Source: Anticarsia gemmatalis | Taxonomy: Eukaryota; Arthropoda; Insecta; Lepidoptera; Erebidae | Direction of reading: 5' to 3' | Assembly (NCBI RefSeq): GCF_050436995.1 | Contig: NC_134751.1 | Coordinates: 248,001-312,000 of the forward strand | DNA: 64,000 bases | Part shown: positions 25,595-38,580 of the stretch, in pieces | Layout: every line of letters begins with the position of its first letter | Position numbering within the stretch: position 1 is the stretch's first letter | The notes under the pieces: generated by a model | Databases searched by the model: none | Told to the model about the DNA's origin: nothing | What the model saw: the letters and a program-made list of their open reading frames with translations, nothing else | Position numbers and translations under genes: made by a program

Positions 25595-25861
25595 GACCCG
25601 CGCAACTTCGCTTGCGTCACCTAAGAGAATGAGGCAAAATTTTCCCCGTTTTTGTAACATTTTTCGTTGCTACTCTGCTCCTAATGACCGTAGCGTGATG
25701 TTATATAGCCTTTAGCCTTCCTCAATAAATGGGCTATCTAACACTGACAGAATTTTTCAAATCGGACCAGTAGTTCCTGAGATTAGCGCGTTCAAACAAA
25801 CAAACAAACAAACAAACAAACAAACAAACTCTTCAGCTTTATTATATAGTATTAGTATAGA
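25595..25861 (-). mobile_element. Helitron-like element (family B), altered 3' end
   Basis: This is a full internal match to the 52122 copy on the minus strand, with a longer (GTTT)n tract. The CGCAA/TTGCG hairpin and the following CGGGTCA are kept, but the expected GCTAG terminus is replaced by TTACTG. The terminus has probably mutated or been lost. The open frame at 25470-25715 reads through it and is not a gene. Confidence 0.75.
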
Positions 25862-26556
25862 TAAGTGCAAGATTGTATACATTTATATTGTCCAGTCAGA
25901 CTGCGACCACGGCGAATGTAGCCTGCACTGAAACATTATACAATCCAAAGTAGAATGTGTACACTTTTATACCCGTATACTTTTATACATTTTTATTACA
26001 GATAGTTCGAATACATAATACTTACAATAATGATAAAGCATTACAATCTTTATTAATTACACGATAATAATTTAATATTTAATTTCAGCAGCACTGAACG
26101 GCCAGGGTAATGAGCGCTCGCCTTAATTAAATAATAGCATTCCGCGTTAAAACAAGTTAAACCGAATCGTTAATTGGAGTACACATTCAATTATTTACTA
26201 TTTATGATTCAATTTACTCGTAGCAAACATTGCACGTCAAACTATATTTTAAATGAACGAGAATTTAATAGGGTTGTCGTCTGCTTAGAATCAGGTATTT
26301 TCTATGTCAGTAGCTATCTTGTTCAATGAAGATAGGTTTAAAATTCAATTTATTTTAATTAATAATGGTCATGTAAAACACAATTTCTACACATGAAAAA
26401 TTTTTTCTTAAATAAAGTTGCTTAAATTTTAATGCGTAGTGTCATCTCCTGTAATAATTTCATCAATGTTAAATTCTAAAGGTACTTATCTCCCATTGTA
26501 TGCAGTCACTTATGCTGGATGTTAAGCGAACGCTTATCCAAACCAAACATGAATCT
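25862..26556. other. Unassigned DNA
   Basis: No gene or recognised repeat. Confidence 0.4.
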
Positions 26557-26724
26557 GTAGCGCGATTCTGTGCAGTCGTTATTGTCGAGTAACGAAAGTT
26601 TGACACATAGAATGTACTGCCAAAATGGTTCCTACGACGCTCATCAGAGGCGCTGATCCGTTTTTCAAAAAAAATCCCTATGACGGCCGGTTGTCGGTAA
26701 TCGATAGTAGTAGAGAATTAAGCT
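26557..26724 (-). mobile_element. MITE-A copy
   Basis: On the minus strand it runs from TAATTCTCTACTACTATCGA through TTACCGACAACCGGC, GCGCCTCTGATGAGCGTCGT, AGGAACCATTTTGGCAGTAC to AGAATCGCGCTAC. Both family ends are present, but the terminal inverted pairing is short. Confidence 0.7.
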
Positions 26725-26974
26725 ATTGGTCTGGACAGCTGGCGACACGCAATCTTTTAACTTAATTTCGTACCCACCAGTAATAGTGGCAACCCTACAG
26801 ATACTTAACCCACATAAAGCTAAAAACAAATGAAGCGTATAATCTGGCGGCTATCCATTAGTGAGATTAATTTATTATTGACTTACTAAAAGAATTAAGA
26901 CACGGTCTACTTAAATAACTGTACCCAACAATAGAACTGATTTGTATCATATTTTCGCCAACATTGTTATGTAT

Positions 26975-27215
26975 GAGTAGTGGTCAACCTAGAGTCAAAG
27001 TTGTTTAAGCCGCCCGAAAGACCTTTGTCATGGCTCAACAACTGTTATTTTAATTAACAACAAACGTACCAACTTTTACCGTGCCTAGGAAAGCACGGAG
27101 ACGCTTTGTCCAATCAAATACCACTATGCGGTCACCTATCTATAGAATGTTCTAGCCAAGTTTTGCTCATCATTTACCAACCGGTGAGCGCAACTGGCTA
27201 TGAGCGCCTCAATAG
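26975..27215 (+). repeat. Repeat C copy
   Basis: GTCAACCTAGAGTCAAAGTT, AAGCCGCCCGAAAG, AAAGCACGGAGACGC, TATGCGGTCACCTATCTAT and GAGCGCAACTGGCTATGAGC match the minus-strand copy at 23690-23990 in the same order. No coding frame survives here, which supports reading the frame in the other copy as accidental. Confidence 0.6.
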
Positions 27216-29329
27216 CATTACCGAGACAGTCACATACTAATGAAAAACTTTAGGTTAAAAACGTATTAAAGTCAAGAAAAAGGCATAGCGGTTTTGTGTA
27301 AACAACTTCAATCAAAACAAGCAAGTGCTACCTACCTACTTACTAAATGAATTATTTTAATTAAAACTTGACCGGTGAAGGTACTTACCATAGTGTATTT
27401 ACCATAATACTATTTTATTCTTGAAGCATCAATTAATAAAAAAAAATATCGTAAAATCCACCACTTAACTGGACTCTGAAGTAATAAGGGATTTCTTTTT
27501 ATATACTTATTGTTATTATATTGCAACAATTACAATGTAAATGAACACAGTACAAAAAAGTATTCGTTTATGAAAAATCATAATAAAACTGTCGCAGTGT
27601 TTATTCTTTTTTTATTTTATCCGAACAGTGATTCCATTTTCAAAAGTTGATTCAATTATATTAATGTCACGCTCTATGACACTCGACGTTGATGTTCTTT
27701 TTAAAACAATAATATTATTTTCACATTTTGTCTGTGGTGTACAGGCAAAAGCAACGAGCCACTCTGCCAGATTAACATCAGCTACAAATAGCTTTGTTTA
27801 CCAATCAAACTCGTTAATGATTTTGTAAAATAACGATATAACCTAGTTTCAAAAGCTTTTAACATTTGTCCATTTCAGTTAGTTGTGATTTATAAAATAT
27901 TATATTCGGGATATTTATTTGAATTTACGATTACAGTTCGTTTTATTAATGTCGTTTGGGAATGGAATTGTTCAACTCCCTTGACGTAAACCTCTTTGTT
28001 TTACGAGTGTTGTTGCTTGACAGCTATCAAACCGAGTTTCAAACACGGCCACAAGTATTAAAAAAACAATGAAGCGGTACTACAGATGTACTTTGTGATA
28101 TAAGTTTCTTTGACGACTGTTCAAGCTAAATATGGAAAATGTGAATTCTTCCTCGAGTCGCCAGTAATAATTCTTTCTTTTACGGATGGGAATATGTCAG
28201 GTCCACATCCTACCGATGCCATAAACCTCAAACGGTCCCTACTATGAGGGAGCTATGAGTTCGTTATTTAAAATCCATTAACCTTCACGGATATTAGGTA
28301 AGTACTGAAAGTTGCCCAATATCCGTACAATTTGCGTTATCATTTTACGAGGAAGTTGGTTTGTGATTGAGGGACATCCCTCCGTTGAACCGACGAAAAT
28401 AAGATGAATTCCTTTGAATAAATTTTGGGAGAAATATTCGTACAAATAGGAGGGTTCATTACCTTATTATGTGATGTTGATGAAATGAGCTCTCGCGACC
28501 CTTCCAAGTAATTGGAATGAAACGTGAATATGATGACTGAATGGGCGGAGGAAATTTTCAACACTAAAAGGTACTTAGAGTTTTAGACTTTTAGTGTAAT
28601 GGATGAGCCTTGTCTGTATAGAAATACTTTGACTACAAGTTCAGGCCTAATGTATAGAACATTTTTCGGTACGTAAACACTCAAAATTTTCAGAGTATAT
28701 GTGGACTTCATAAAACTATTGGGCTGTATTACATTCTATCTCTTTGACTGTCAACTCACGTCAATAACTTAAGTATCACAGTGGTAAAGCAAATTTGCCA
28801 ACAAAATTTTCGATTAGTTATAATAATTGCCTCGTTTTAAGGGTAAATTTTACTAAACCAGCAAATATTTTAAAAGGTACATATAATAATACAAATAACA
28901 GTTTGCGAGCAAGAACTCTCCATGTTAAACTGACATAACAAACACATACACAGTATAGAACAAGACATCTCAAACGCAACAATACTATTAATATTGTAAG
29001 CTACGAGTGAACTAAGTCTAGGAATTATAGCACTAACTCCGACACGTCACACGTGCTGTGTTATTAGTTGCCTTTAGGCGTCTACGTCTGTCTAGAGGTA
29101 TATATAATATGTTTAGATCATCTCTGGCTTACTTGTTGATAAGTTAGCTCTATGATTGCAATTATAATAGGTGCCGTAAGTTTGAGTTGAAAAAATGTAA
29201 TGTGATTTCTTTAGAACGATTGTGAGTTAGTTTTTATGGGCAAACAAACCTAGTGTCAATATTAATTCAAGTGTTAAAACTGAGCCTTGTATATTAAGCT
29301 CAAAAAAAAAATATTTTTATTTTACTTTT
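27216..29329. other. Unassigned DNA
   Basis: No gene or recognised repeat. Open frames at 27628 and 28340 are short and AT-biased. Confidence 0.4.
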
Positions 29330-29415
29330 GGCCATTTTGCATTTGACCAGCGTGGTGGACTCAAGGCCTAACCCCTCAATCGTTCGGAAAGAGACCTGTA
29401 ATATTCACGGGTACA
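29330..29415 (+). mobile_element. SINE-1 3' fragment
   Basis: ACCAGCGTGGTGGACTCAAG followed by GCCTAACCCCTCA and GAGACCTGTA is a good match to the 3' body of SINE-1. Confidence 0.65.
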
Positions 29416-29724
29416 AAAAAATGCCCATCATAGACGTTGAAGAATGTTGACGGCTCTATTTTCTATATACTATAAATAGTCATACGAATACACTAGTATA
29501 TTTCTCTTGCAAGGTCTATGTTTGTATGAGAGACGTGTCTATTCCCAGCCGGAACTCGGCCTATATAAAGTTAGCGATCAAAACTTTTTGATGTATCATC
29601 TCTATATTACCTAGAGTTGGATAGAGCCAACTTCCTCCTACTACGAGTTTTTGTGAACTCAACTATTGTAACTGTAGTTTGACTTTAGTTTTACGATAGT
29701 TTCTTATAAGATAGAATTTGGCTC

Positions 29725-29790
29725 TCCGCTTGAACTTGGCCAACGTTGTGGAATCAAGGCTTCCAGTTTCATTCTTCGAGAATAAAAAAT
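29725..29790 (+). mobile_element. Weak SINE-1 remnant
   Basis: GAACTTGGCCAACGTTGTGG followed by AATCAAGGCTTCC retains the order of the SINE-1 body but is strongly diverged. Confidence 0.35.
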
Positions 29791-32700
29791 ATAAATAGTT
29801 ACTTTGATAAACTATAACGGATAAATGCAGACACATTCTATGTATATTACTTTACAATTATGAACTTTAGTCAAAAATCAATGTGACCACAAAACCCATT
29901 TTCTAACTTTAAAAATCATTCCGGTGCTCAGATTGCGTTATATTTATCATCTAAGCCACTGCGCTGCACACTTTAAATATTTTCAGCCATATTATTTTTA
30001 CAACTTTAATATTCTGCTCTATCGTAACGCAAGTTAAACGACACTAAACATAAGTAGCAGTCGATGTAAATGAGAGTTAGGTGGAAAGTTATGACACGAA
30101 CTAAAGGTCACTAGGTTAGCGGGCTGCTGGTTTATTTACCAGCTCTGTGTAGAGTTTATGAAGTTTTACAGCTGTTTTACTATAGTTTCGTATACTAGAA
30201 TATTGGGACAGAAAATATGGAGGAAGTACGTTCAGTTCTTGCAGCAATTATACGGCAGGTAATATCATTTAAAATTCGCACTAATTTTTAGTCTATGTGA
30301 GAAAGAATTGCAGCGTTGAAGCCAAAAAAATTGATAACATTGCTATTATTATTTGATTGAAACTGACACAATAACTTGAAAATAATATTGACCAAACTAT
30401 TTGTGCCAAAACAGAAAAATTCAATACGGAATAAACGAATGCATTAACTTCCAAATAAAACTACAAACAAAATTTTCAAACAAACAGAAAGTGGACTTCG
30501 TACCGATGTATTATTCAGTGCAACTCTACAACTTTACCGACTCTATATCATAACAATAGCCAATGAAATATCCACTAACACACTTCACAATATTTTTAAA
30601 TTCAATTCCTTTATCAATTTATCTGATGTCGACTCTACAATAACTGCATTTTTACAAGAACTCTATTGTACGGCAATAAGGGTTATATTCGCTTGTCTTA
30701 TAATGGTTGTCTCAAATGCAGTTACTTCTCGGCTGATATCTGGGGGTGAAGTAGAGTCCCCGAGGGAAGACGGGGGAAAATGGGACACTCAATACCTTTC
30801 ATCGGTTAGTAACGGAGGATATACGGTAATAGAGGCTCTACCATGACTCTATGTAGAGACAGGATTTATAAATTGATCGAGTGTGTGGCATGTTTGTTTT
30901 GTGGTTTATGGATTTGTGTTAGTTATTTTTGTTTGAAGTAATATTGTGTAGAACAATATTTGAGTGATTTATGTTGTTGATTTTGATGTGGATATTCCTG
31001 CTGTGTTTTATAGGTTGCATAAAAATGGAATCAATTTAGACCTATTAGAAAACTGACAAACAAAAAAAAAATTATGAATATCGGGTGTTACGTTGTTATT
31101 AGCAAATGTCAATTATTTCCAATGTTCGTAAAATTCTTAAGATAACTCAGACCTCAAAACATTTTAAAGTACCCTGCGCGATTAAGACTGGCAATATTCC
31201 TAGTCACTTGGATAGCCTTGGCGTTTAATATTATTCTTAGTGAAGCCTTCAATTAATAAAATAAAGAAATGGAACATATAAAATTCATATTTCAAATTGA
31301 ATTTGAAATGCAAATCCAACATTTAACTCTACACTGGTAGAGTCGAGGTTAAGCGGAGCTTCTGAAGCCGTTATTATAAGGTGCTCTATATATTAGAACA
31401 TTTACTTGAATATCGCTCGAGAACTTCTTCAGTACGTGGTGTAACTGAATGCTAGATCCTTTTTGAAATTAAGGATATATTTAGGATTTGCATTTAATAC
31501 AATCAAATATAATTTCTGATAAGTTTTAAAGCCTGCCGACTTTATAATATAGTATATTTCACACATATAAATGTAACAGTATTTTAACACTTGCGGATCT
31601 TAAACGGGATTCAAAATTAAAAGTTAGAATACTTGTTTCGTTTACCCGACGTTTTGATTGAATTTTACCGACCGGTGGCACGTGTTGTGGACACGGACTC
31701 ACTGATAAATATCCTAACCTTTAATTTTCAACAGCGTTTAAGACAATGCTTTTAATTTAAAGTGTAAGTAGTATTTCTCAGAATTTTGAAATAATATTCT
31801 GTGCAACGGCACCGAAAATAGGTGACTAGAATACTATCGTTATTATTATTTCAACAAAATCCATAACATTTTTTAAGAAAGTCTCTAACATGTAGGTCCC
31901 TTACAAACCACAGTGCACGCGGTTCCACCGGCTATCTGTACGTTTAAATGTTTGCATTATGTTAATAGAGAGAATTGGTTCGGCTCTATGTGCTCTAATT
32001 AGCACTTTTGTTGTTCTAACGTCCCTAACTTTATGGCTCTAGGTAGAGCACAGTAAGGTTTCACTCGACCGTTTATTTTTCTGGTTGGAAAGTATTTTTT
32101 GTCCGTTCTTGCTACGTTTTGGAATTATTACTTAAGAATACTGTTTTTTTTTATACACAGATTATCGAGATAGAGTTTGTTCCTGAGTGGGCATTTTTTG
32201 ATAGCAAGATATTATAGACGCAGGGTTAATATGTTTTGATATTAACGCACAATGTATCATACATTTGCTTTGTAGGTATAACCTATTTATGTTATTCTTA
32301 AAAGATACGAAATGAAACACTCATAATCTTTACTACCTAAAATCTTATTAAGTCTACCTTCAAAATATGTTTCGTAATAACATTATCACGAGGCCAACTA
32401 CAGCACGTAACAAATTAAATTTCCATACAAATTAAAGAACGGAAACGATCCAGTTTCATTACAGCCTGAAGTAAAGGTTTCAGAGTTAAAAAGCACCAAA
32501 ATACAGAAACCTCATTTCATACAAAAGTATTTAAATAAATGTAACATTGTACGGTCAGCAACGAATGTAAAGTGAGGCGAGAAACATCGTTGGGCTTAGG
32601 GTCTTGCGGCGGACTAAACTGTGGTTGAGTACCCGCAAAATGTTATTCTAGTCAGGAAAACGTAGGCAGACGTAATTGTTGACTTTAGATGTTCTAACTA

Positions 32701-33399
32701 AATGAAAATAGTTATGAAAAGTACATAACTGTCATTGTTTGGTTTAATGACTCACATAGATACCTATTCCCCATTTTCAAGTCTAAAATGAAACCAATGT
32801 AAATTATTTTAATAATTATAATTTCATAGCCCGGCTTAGAGTATCCCGGATAAGAATAAATGATTACGAGTTATAATTTCCGGACAGGTCATGTTTTGCT
32901 GACTGTACCTACATTTCGCAAAATAAGCGGTTTCCACGTAACGTAATGTGTATTTCTGATTTTTCGTGTTAAAACGAAGCCAACCTGAGCTTTTAAAATA
33001 TAACCAAAAATAAAAGTTAACTGGATTCGTGAAACTCGCTGAAGAACGAAAAAAAGATTAATTAACTTTGCTTGCTTTAAGTATTTAAAAACATACTGTG
33101 AAGCTCGTGCATAAAACTTGATTTATAACATCTCTAAGCATCTTTTTGGAGTGTAAATCATTTAATATTTTTATTCTTTTTTACGTGTATTCAAACCTAA
33201 AAATACTTTTTGCTTCCCCAAACACAGAGCTCTAACATAATTTCGCCTTTAAAAACTGCTTTTCTTCAAATCTAAACAAGGCACTTGAAAAATATTCTTC
33301 TCGATAATTAAAGCAACATAAATCACATCACTCCCTCTCGCTCACTCAACACACAAAACCAAAAAGAAAGTGAGACGGAGCGATTTAATCAAGTGCACT
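29791..33399. other. Unassigned DNA
   Basis: No supported gene over 3.6 kb. A moderate-GC patch near 30730-30880 holds repeated TAGAGNC words (gtagagtcc, agaggctct, gtagagaca) but no frame. Nothing else is recognised. Confidence 0.4.
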
Positions 33400-33535
33400 G
33401 CGAGCTGAGCGTCAGTAATATCGGGCTCGATCGGCGGAATAAGCCGATTTATAGCCGAGCACCTCTAATTGCGCAGACTTGGTGACTATCGACACCTCGA
33501 GGGTTCAATCAGTCTGCTGAGATTTAATTAAAGAA
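33400..33535. other. GC-richer islet, possible regulatory element
   Basis: The segment has repeated GCCGA words (cggcggaataagccgattta, tagccgagcac), then TCTAATTGCGCAG and a TTTAATTAAAG homeodomain-type site. Stops interrupt all long frames. It resembles the islet at 3700-3806 in using CCGATT next to an A/T site. Confidence 0.2.
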
Positions 33536-34474
33536 TTGTGAAGAGTTGCCTGTCTTCGAGAATCTGACGGCACGTGTAATGCGTTTTGTACATTGGGTAA
33601 CTTTGTATCGAGATCTTTATTTGATTGAATACGACATGGATAAGACTTACAAAATACGCTTTATAGATTATTACTTAATTTGACACCCATTTTGAGATGC
33701 AGTTTTAGATGGTTCCTTAGAATAATTGGCTCGCGATCTAGAACACTTTTATATGACAAGCGCTCATCGCACTACAAAAACGTTTTAGTTTGTTATTGTA
33801 AACGCGTGGATAACGTTTGTCATGTCAACGAGCTCTTAGCAGGATATCGACAAACAAAAAAAATAATAATGATAAGCAAAAAATATTAGTTTTTATTACA
33901 CAATTGTTACAAAATGGTCTCATATATTTCTGATCAAAAATACAAATCAAACAATATATTCACAGTTGACATAAATCATTCTAAGTCCTGATATATGGAA
34001 CAAAAGATTGGCTTTATTCAATTCATCAAATTTAACACATAAATCATAAATAATTTCCAAAGTAAATACTCAACGTGATACAAATTCAATCAGAATGTCT
34101 ATTATTTGCGCAGTTAACATGTCCACACGTGACCACAGGGCACAATATAAGCGATAAATCATTCTCATTCGATAATCATTTATACCGCAATAATTTTGTA
34201 TACAACATAAACTGGTTAACTGAATATTATGACGATGTCCGTAGGTAGTTATTGATATGTATAATAGTGACTAAAATTATACGAGAATGTTTTGTATTTG
34301 AAAAGTTTCTCGTCGGGCCTTGCTTGTAAAAAGTGGTAAAATTGGCATAAAGCATGCACGAAGAATTCTTTGAATATGAATATATTTATACCATAGATAT
34401 TATTAGAATCGATTAGCCATATAAGAGTTATATACAAATAGATAATCATATTTATAACTCTTATTTTAATGAGA
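33536..34474. other. Unassigned DNA
   Basis: No gene or recognised repeat. Confidence 0.4.
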
Positions 34475-34530
34475 CTGTCCATGTAGTGCAGTTGGTAGTG
34501 CATTCGACAGTCGCGCAGAGGTCAAAAGCA
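34475..34530 (+). mobile_element. SINE head fragment
   Basis: TGTAGTGCAGTTGGTAGTGC matches the A-box end of the local SINE heads, closest to the one at 47325. The B box is poor and the body is absent. Confidence 0.45.
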
Positions 34531-35117
34531 AAAGAAAAGCGTCCTTACTAAGACGACATCAATATCATGAATATCAAACCATTATAGAATTACTTCAATA
34601 AAAATTCAACATACACATTGACTGCAGAATGTAAATAAGTTAATTTGTTCAAGAGTCACCGAGCATCGTGTAAATATTCATTTAGATAGTAATAAGGTAA
34701 TTTATTTGAAGAGCTACTTGAGACTAATAATATTGAAGCAGAATTAACTTCGATACTCTTTGTCTTTGCATAGAAGTTGTATAGCAATAGTCAGGTCACG
34801 TGGTTGATAAAACAGAAAACTATATTAAAGTTTGATCGTGCAATTACTTTGAATGCAATAGATATAACGATATAAACAACTACTTCAATTATTAGCCAAG
34901 AAATAACAGGAAAATAAAATAAACATCAAAACTAAATTTGTTTTGACAATGTTTGAGAGTATTTTCTTAAATAACACGTTACTTATGAATAAATTTCTTG
35001 CTGTACTGTTTTCACTTGTTTAGAGAACAAAACGGCAATTCCATTTCCACACAAGTTTATTTCAAAATAGAACCAAACACATCCTAACACTTAAGTTATA
35101 GCAATATGAAAAATCCC
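34531..35117. other. Unassigned DNA
   Basis: AT-rich. No gene or recognised repeat. Confidence 0.4.
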
Positions 35118-35200
35118 GCTACAATTCGCTACGAAGGCCGCACAATATTTCGCTACGAATGCTACGCCGTAGCTATCGTCGTAGCAGGTCTACGACACGC
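35118..35200 (-). repeat. CGTAG-rich patch
   Basis: GCTACG/CGTAGC words recur about eight times in 80 bases, for example TTCGCTACGAATGCTACGCC. The same vocabulary in the opposite orientation is at 37800-37880, with a small patch at 1024-1055. It is an irregular array and not an exact tandem repeat. Confidence 0.5.
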
Positions 35201-37205
35201 GTAAGTGGGGCCGCTCTATTCAAGTTAAATGGCGTTTTAGAATGTTCGCGAAGGAAATAGAGGGGAACGTTCTCACTTCCAATATGTGCAAGTGTAACAC
35301 TTTTGAATCTTTTCACGTGAATTCAATTGGTGTTATGGTTTGAATTTGTAAAGCTTTATACCGATGCAGCAATGTTTTGTTTTCATTGATGTCGGATGGA
35401 TTGTCGACAACATGTAATAGTCCGGTGACAATATTGTCATGTTGCTTTTTCATGTTTTAGATATGTAATTCCCATATGTGGGTTGTGGGAATTGTGTTTC
35501 CTATTGAATTTGTTTCTATTGTGTTCTGTTTTGTTTTGCAGAGTTAAAATATTCCAACTTTGAAAAGGCGCAAATCAAAACGTAATTGTATATTTTTAAC
35601 TTTATAACATGAAATACGATATCGACAACTTAAGTTTTGTCCAGAAAAACGAAACATCTGTCATTGTAGCTACAAAAAGTGCAAAAATATTATATAATAT
35701 ATATAGATATAATATTAAGTCAGTACAAAGTCAAACAGCTCTAATTAAAACCAAAAAAGGATTAGTAGACTTGAGCATCAGCAATTACATAGAAAATTCA
35801 ATTAAAGCTGAAACCACGAGACTATTAGAGTACAATATGAGATGAATCGTCCGCAGACGATGCGCAGACAAAGTGCTGTACGTTAATCTCCCTTTAGTTT
35901 TATATTACGAAGAAATTTAGCCTATTACGACTTGCTTTATTGTGGTTAAATACTTGGTATTGACTTTATGTGTAAGTAGCTTTAAATATGGATTTAAATT
36001 TATCACTGTTACTCATATGGATTTGTAGTTACATTATTATTTTAGCGTTAATTTGTTCTTACCTGTTAGTTAAGTAGTCGTACTTCGTAGTATCCAGTAG
36101 TTAAGAGAGTTTGGTTAGTCACTTTTGATTACACATTGTGTCCCTGACAGACAGTGTTATGAAACCTATTAATAATTTTATTTCTCCATGAAACAAGTCA
36201 ATATAGAGCGACGAAATGGCGCGATTTTTCGTACTGCGACAGTAAGAGGAGCTAGAAAGTAATATACCTACACAACTTCAAAAAGCAAATTTTCATCCTT
36301 TTACTAGGTATAGATAGAGTTTAAACTGATTGCTGATTCGAACGATAAAAAATAAAAGCCCTACATCAACCCCTTTCAATAAAAACACAAACAAATTGTA
36401 AAAAAAACTGTTAGCAATAATAAAATATAAAGATCTTACCTTAATTCTCGAGACGCTCGTACACAAGGTGTTGCGGTTTACCTGTTGAATAAAGGGTGTT
36501 GTCAAAACATGTGAGAACAGATATTGTAAAATACGAACATAACCACACGTGTCTTGTGCGGAAGGGACCGCAGACCGTTCCTTCCTTAATGTAAGAGTTC
36601 GTGAGATATTCACTTGAGTTTTTTGTAGAGGGCAAATACTACTTATATTTCTATAAGGCTTATTAATTATGTGTCAATTTAGAACATGTTAGATGTTTTT
36701 TTGACCTTAAGAGACAATTATTAGCCAAATGTTTTAACATTTTCTGCTTATGTGCATAACTTATCTAATTATTTAAGAACACTCAGTGTGCACTTATAAT
36801 TTAGAATTTCACTTAAAACTATTAAAGTTACTTATTTTCTAATTGTTGAAAGTTTCTTTTGGCACAAGTTAAATTAATTTTGATGGTTATCAGCACGGTC
36901 TATTAAGATAAGTAAATTGTAGTAAAAAATATTTTCTGCTAACTTGTGACAAAGAAGTTTCTTACTTTTATTTCTAACTGGTCCTACCGTAATTCGACAG
37001 TAACTTATAAAACATAAAACTGAATATCCCCACAAATTAATAATACAGTTTACATCGTTTATAAACCAACGAGCACAATATTTTAAAACAATATCCCCAG
37101 CAGTCATTCACCGACACACCGGCCACAGAATGTGTCGCCACATTACTTTGTTTACACAACATCAACCGCCACTACATTGTTATTGGACATTATAAATCTG
37201 GCTGC
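35201..37205. other. Unassigned DNA
   Basis: No supported gene. The 78-residue frame at 35609-35845 (+) has an ATG but is low-complexity in codon use (mostly A/T third positions) with no recognisable motif. Overlapping minus frames near 36.3-36.6 kb are likewise unsupported. Confidence 0.35.
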
Positions 37206-37212
37206 GGACGTG

Positions 37213-37241
37213 TGACGTCACGACATGTATGCGTGACGTCA
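37213..37241. promoter_or_regulatory. Pair of perfect CRE sites, 21 bp apart
   Basis: TGACGTCA occurs at 37213-37220 and 37234-37241. The 21-bp spacing is two helical turns, so both sites face the same side of DNA. A reverse CCAAT word (ATTGG) lies about 30 bases upstream at 37182. The cluster looks like a bZIP-controlled enhancer or promoter. No gene is seen next to it. Confidence 0.4.
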
Positions 37242-37464
37242 TCGGTTATTACTGACAGGCGATGATGTTTGTCAATGTGTTGGTGTTAATAGTTATGGTT
37301 GTATTATGGGTATTTTCGCAATGTTATGTAGGTTTGGTTGTACATATTGTTTATAGGTAAAAAACATTGTAATTAAATGTACAATTTTCAATAAATACCT
37401 TGCCCAAAACTAGATGATAAACTATAGTGCAAGAAGATATGAGTGAGTATGAGGTTTACGAAGA

Positions 37465-37560
37465 CGATGTCCAGTAAAGAGCGGAGAGGAGGAGAAAGAT
37501 CAGGAAGGCTGACCCCACTACCATATGGCATTCATAGCATGGAAGAGAGAGAGAGAGAGA
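37465..37560 (+). repeat. Possible LINE remnant ending in a GA repeat
   Basis: An open stretch from 37473 reads SKERRGGERSGRLTPLPYGI, a basic segment of the kind seen at the C-terminal end of lepidopteran non-LTR retrotransposon proteins. It then runs into (GA)n at 37544-37560. The family call is from memory and weak. Confidence 0.3.
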
Positions 37561-37799
37561 ATAAATACCTAGATTTGTTATTGTGTAAGCATTTACTGAA
37601 ATAATAAAAAACCTCAGATCTTTGAATAGTACAGGCTGCAAGCAGTTCGTCCAATCCAGAACTGACCTTCATTTAATAATGTATGAATCACTTTTACGTC
37701 ACTCTTTACACATAATCTAGACGTAAATAAATTACATCAATCCCAGCTACGTCATTTCCATGAATATGTGCCAGCTTAAAATTGTTACCCCTAATTCGC

Positions 37800-37880
37800 A
37801 GATTTCGTAGAATTTCGTAGCGATTCGTAGCTTTGTAGCACTACGTCGTAGCACACGTAGCAATATGCAGCGCTGCACTC
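37800..37880 (+). repeat. CGTAG-rich patch
   Basis: TTCGTAGAATTTCGTAGCGA, TTCGTAGC, CTACGTCGTAGC and CACGTAGC follow one another. This is the inverted counterpart of the patch at 35118-35200. Confidence 0.5.
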
Positions 37881-38502
37881 TATAATTATGTTACGTTCTA
37901 AATGGTTTCATTATTTAAATGAGAGCGTGAAACAACGAGGATTTTGTATGAAATAAAAGATTTTGCAGAATATTTTATCAGTTCACAATTCTCTCTCTTC
38001 ACATCTATTGTACTAAGACTGAGGTTTTCCATTTTGTAACAATAACACTTAAAACTCAATTTTAGAATAAATAACTCAATGTTATGTTGCAGTAAATAAT
38101 AGAGTAAAATGTATTAATTAAAGGATTAATTTGATTCTGATTAGCTAATTACATACAACCGTGGTAAAAAATATAAGCCAGTACAAAAAATATTTACGAA
38201 AAGTAAAATAAAACCAAGCCAAGTAAAAATCCACCATCGTTAATAAATTACGAGGCGGGAGGAAAACCCTGCAGTGGGACACCACCGACGTAAAAACGTA
38301 AAGATTTATATAAAATTCTCTTTTAATTTATATTTTAATAATACAAAATTATGGCTGTTTTCCGCTAGGATAAGAAATACTTGCAGGCTTCACTGAATTT
38401 AGACACAATTTGTAATTAGCAAAAATGCTGCAAAATGTAAGCTTAAAAGTTGATCAACTCGCAAACTACAAATCATATTGATATTATGGAAGCAAAATAA
38501 AC
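37881..38502. other. Unassigned DNA
   Basis: No gene or recognised repeat. Confidence 0.4.
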
Positions 38503-38580
38503 TTGTAAGGATCGTATTAAGTGGCGTTTGCTTTCCCTTATGGGAAAAAGGCGTCATTTTATGTATGTATCACATTTTTA
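38503..38580 (+). repeat. Repeat E copy
   Basis: GTAAGGATCGTATTAAGTGG, CGTTTGCTTTCCCTTATGGG and AAAAAGGCGTCATTTTATG follow the order of repeat E. Confidence 0.6.

Noticed and set aside
25470..25715. 81-codon plus-strand frame
   Set aside because: It runs through the Helitron-like element at 25595-25861, so it is a by-product of repeat sequence.
35609..35845. 78-codon ATG-initiated frame
   Set aside because: A/T-rich codons and low complexity, no recognisable motif and no gene context.
37544..37560. GAGA tract as a Polycomb/GAF element
   Set aside because: It is a plain (GA)n microsatellite at the end of a probable LINE remnant, without accompanying Pho sites.
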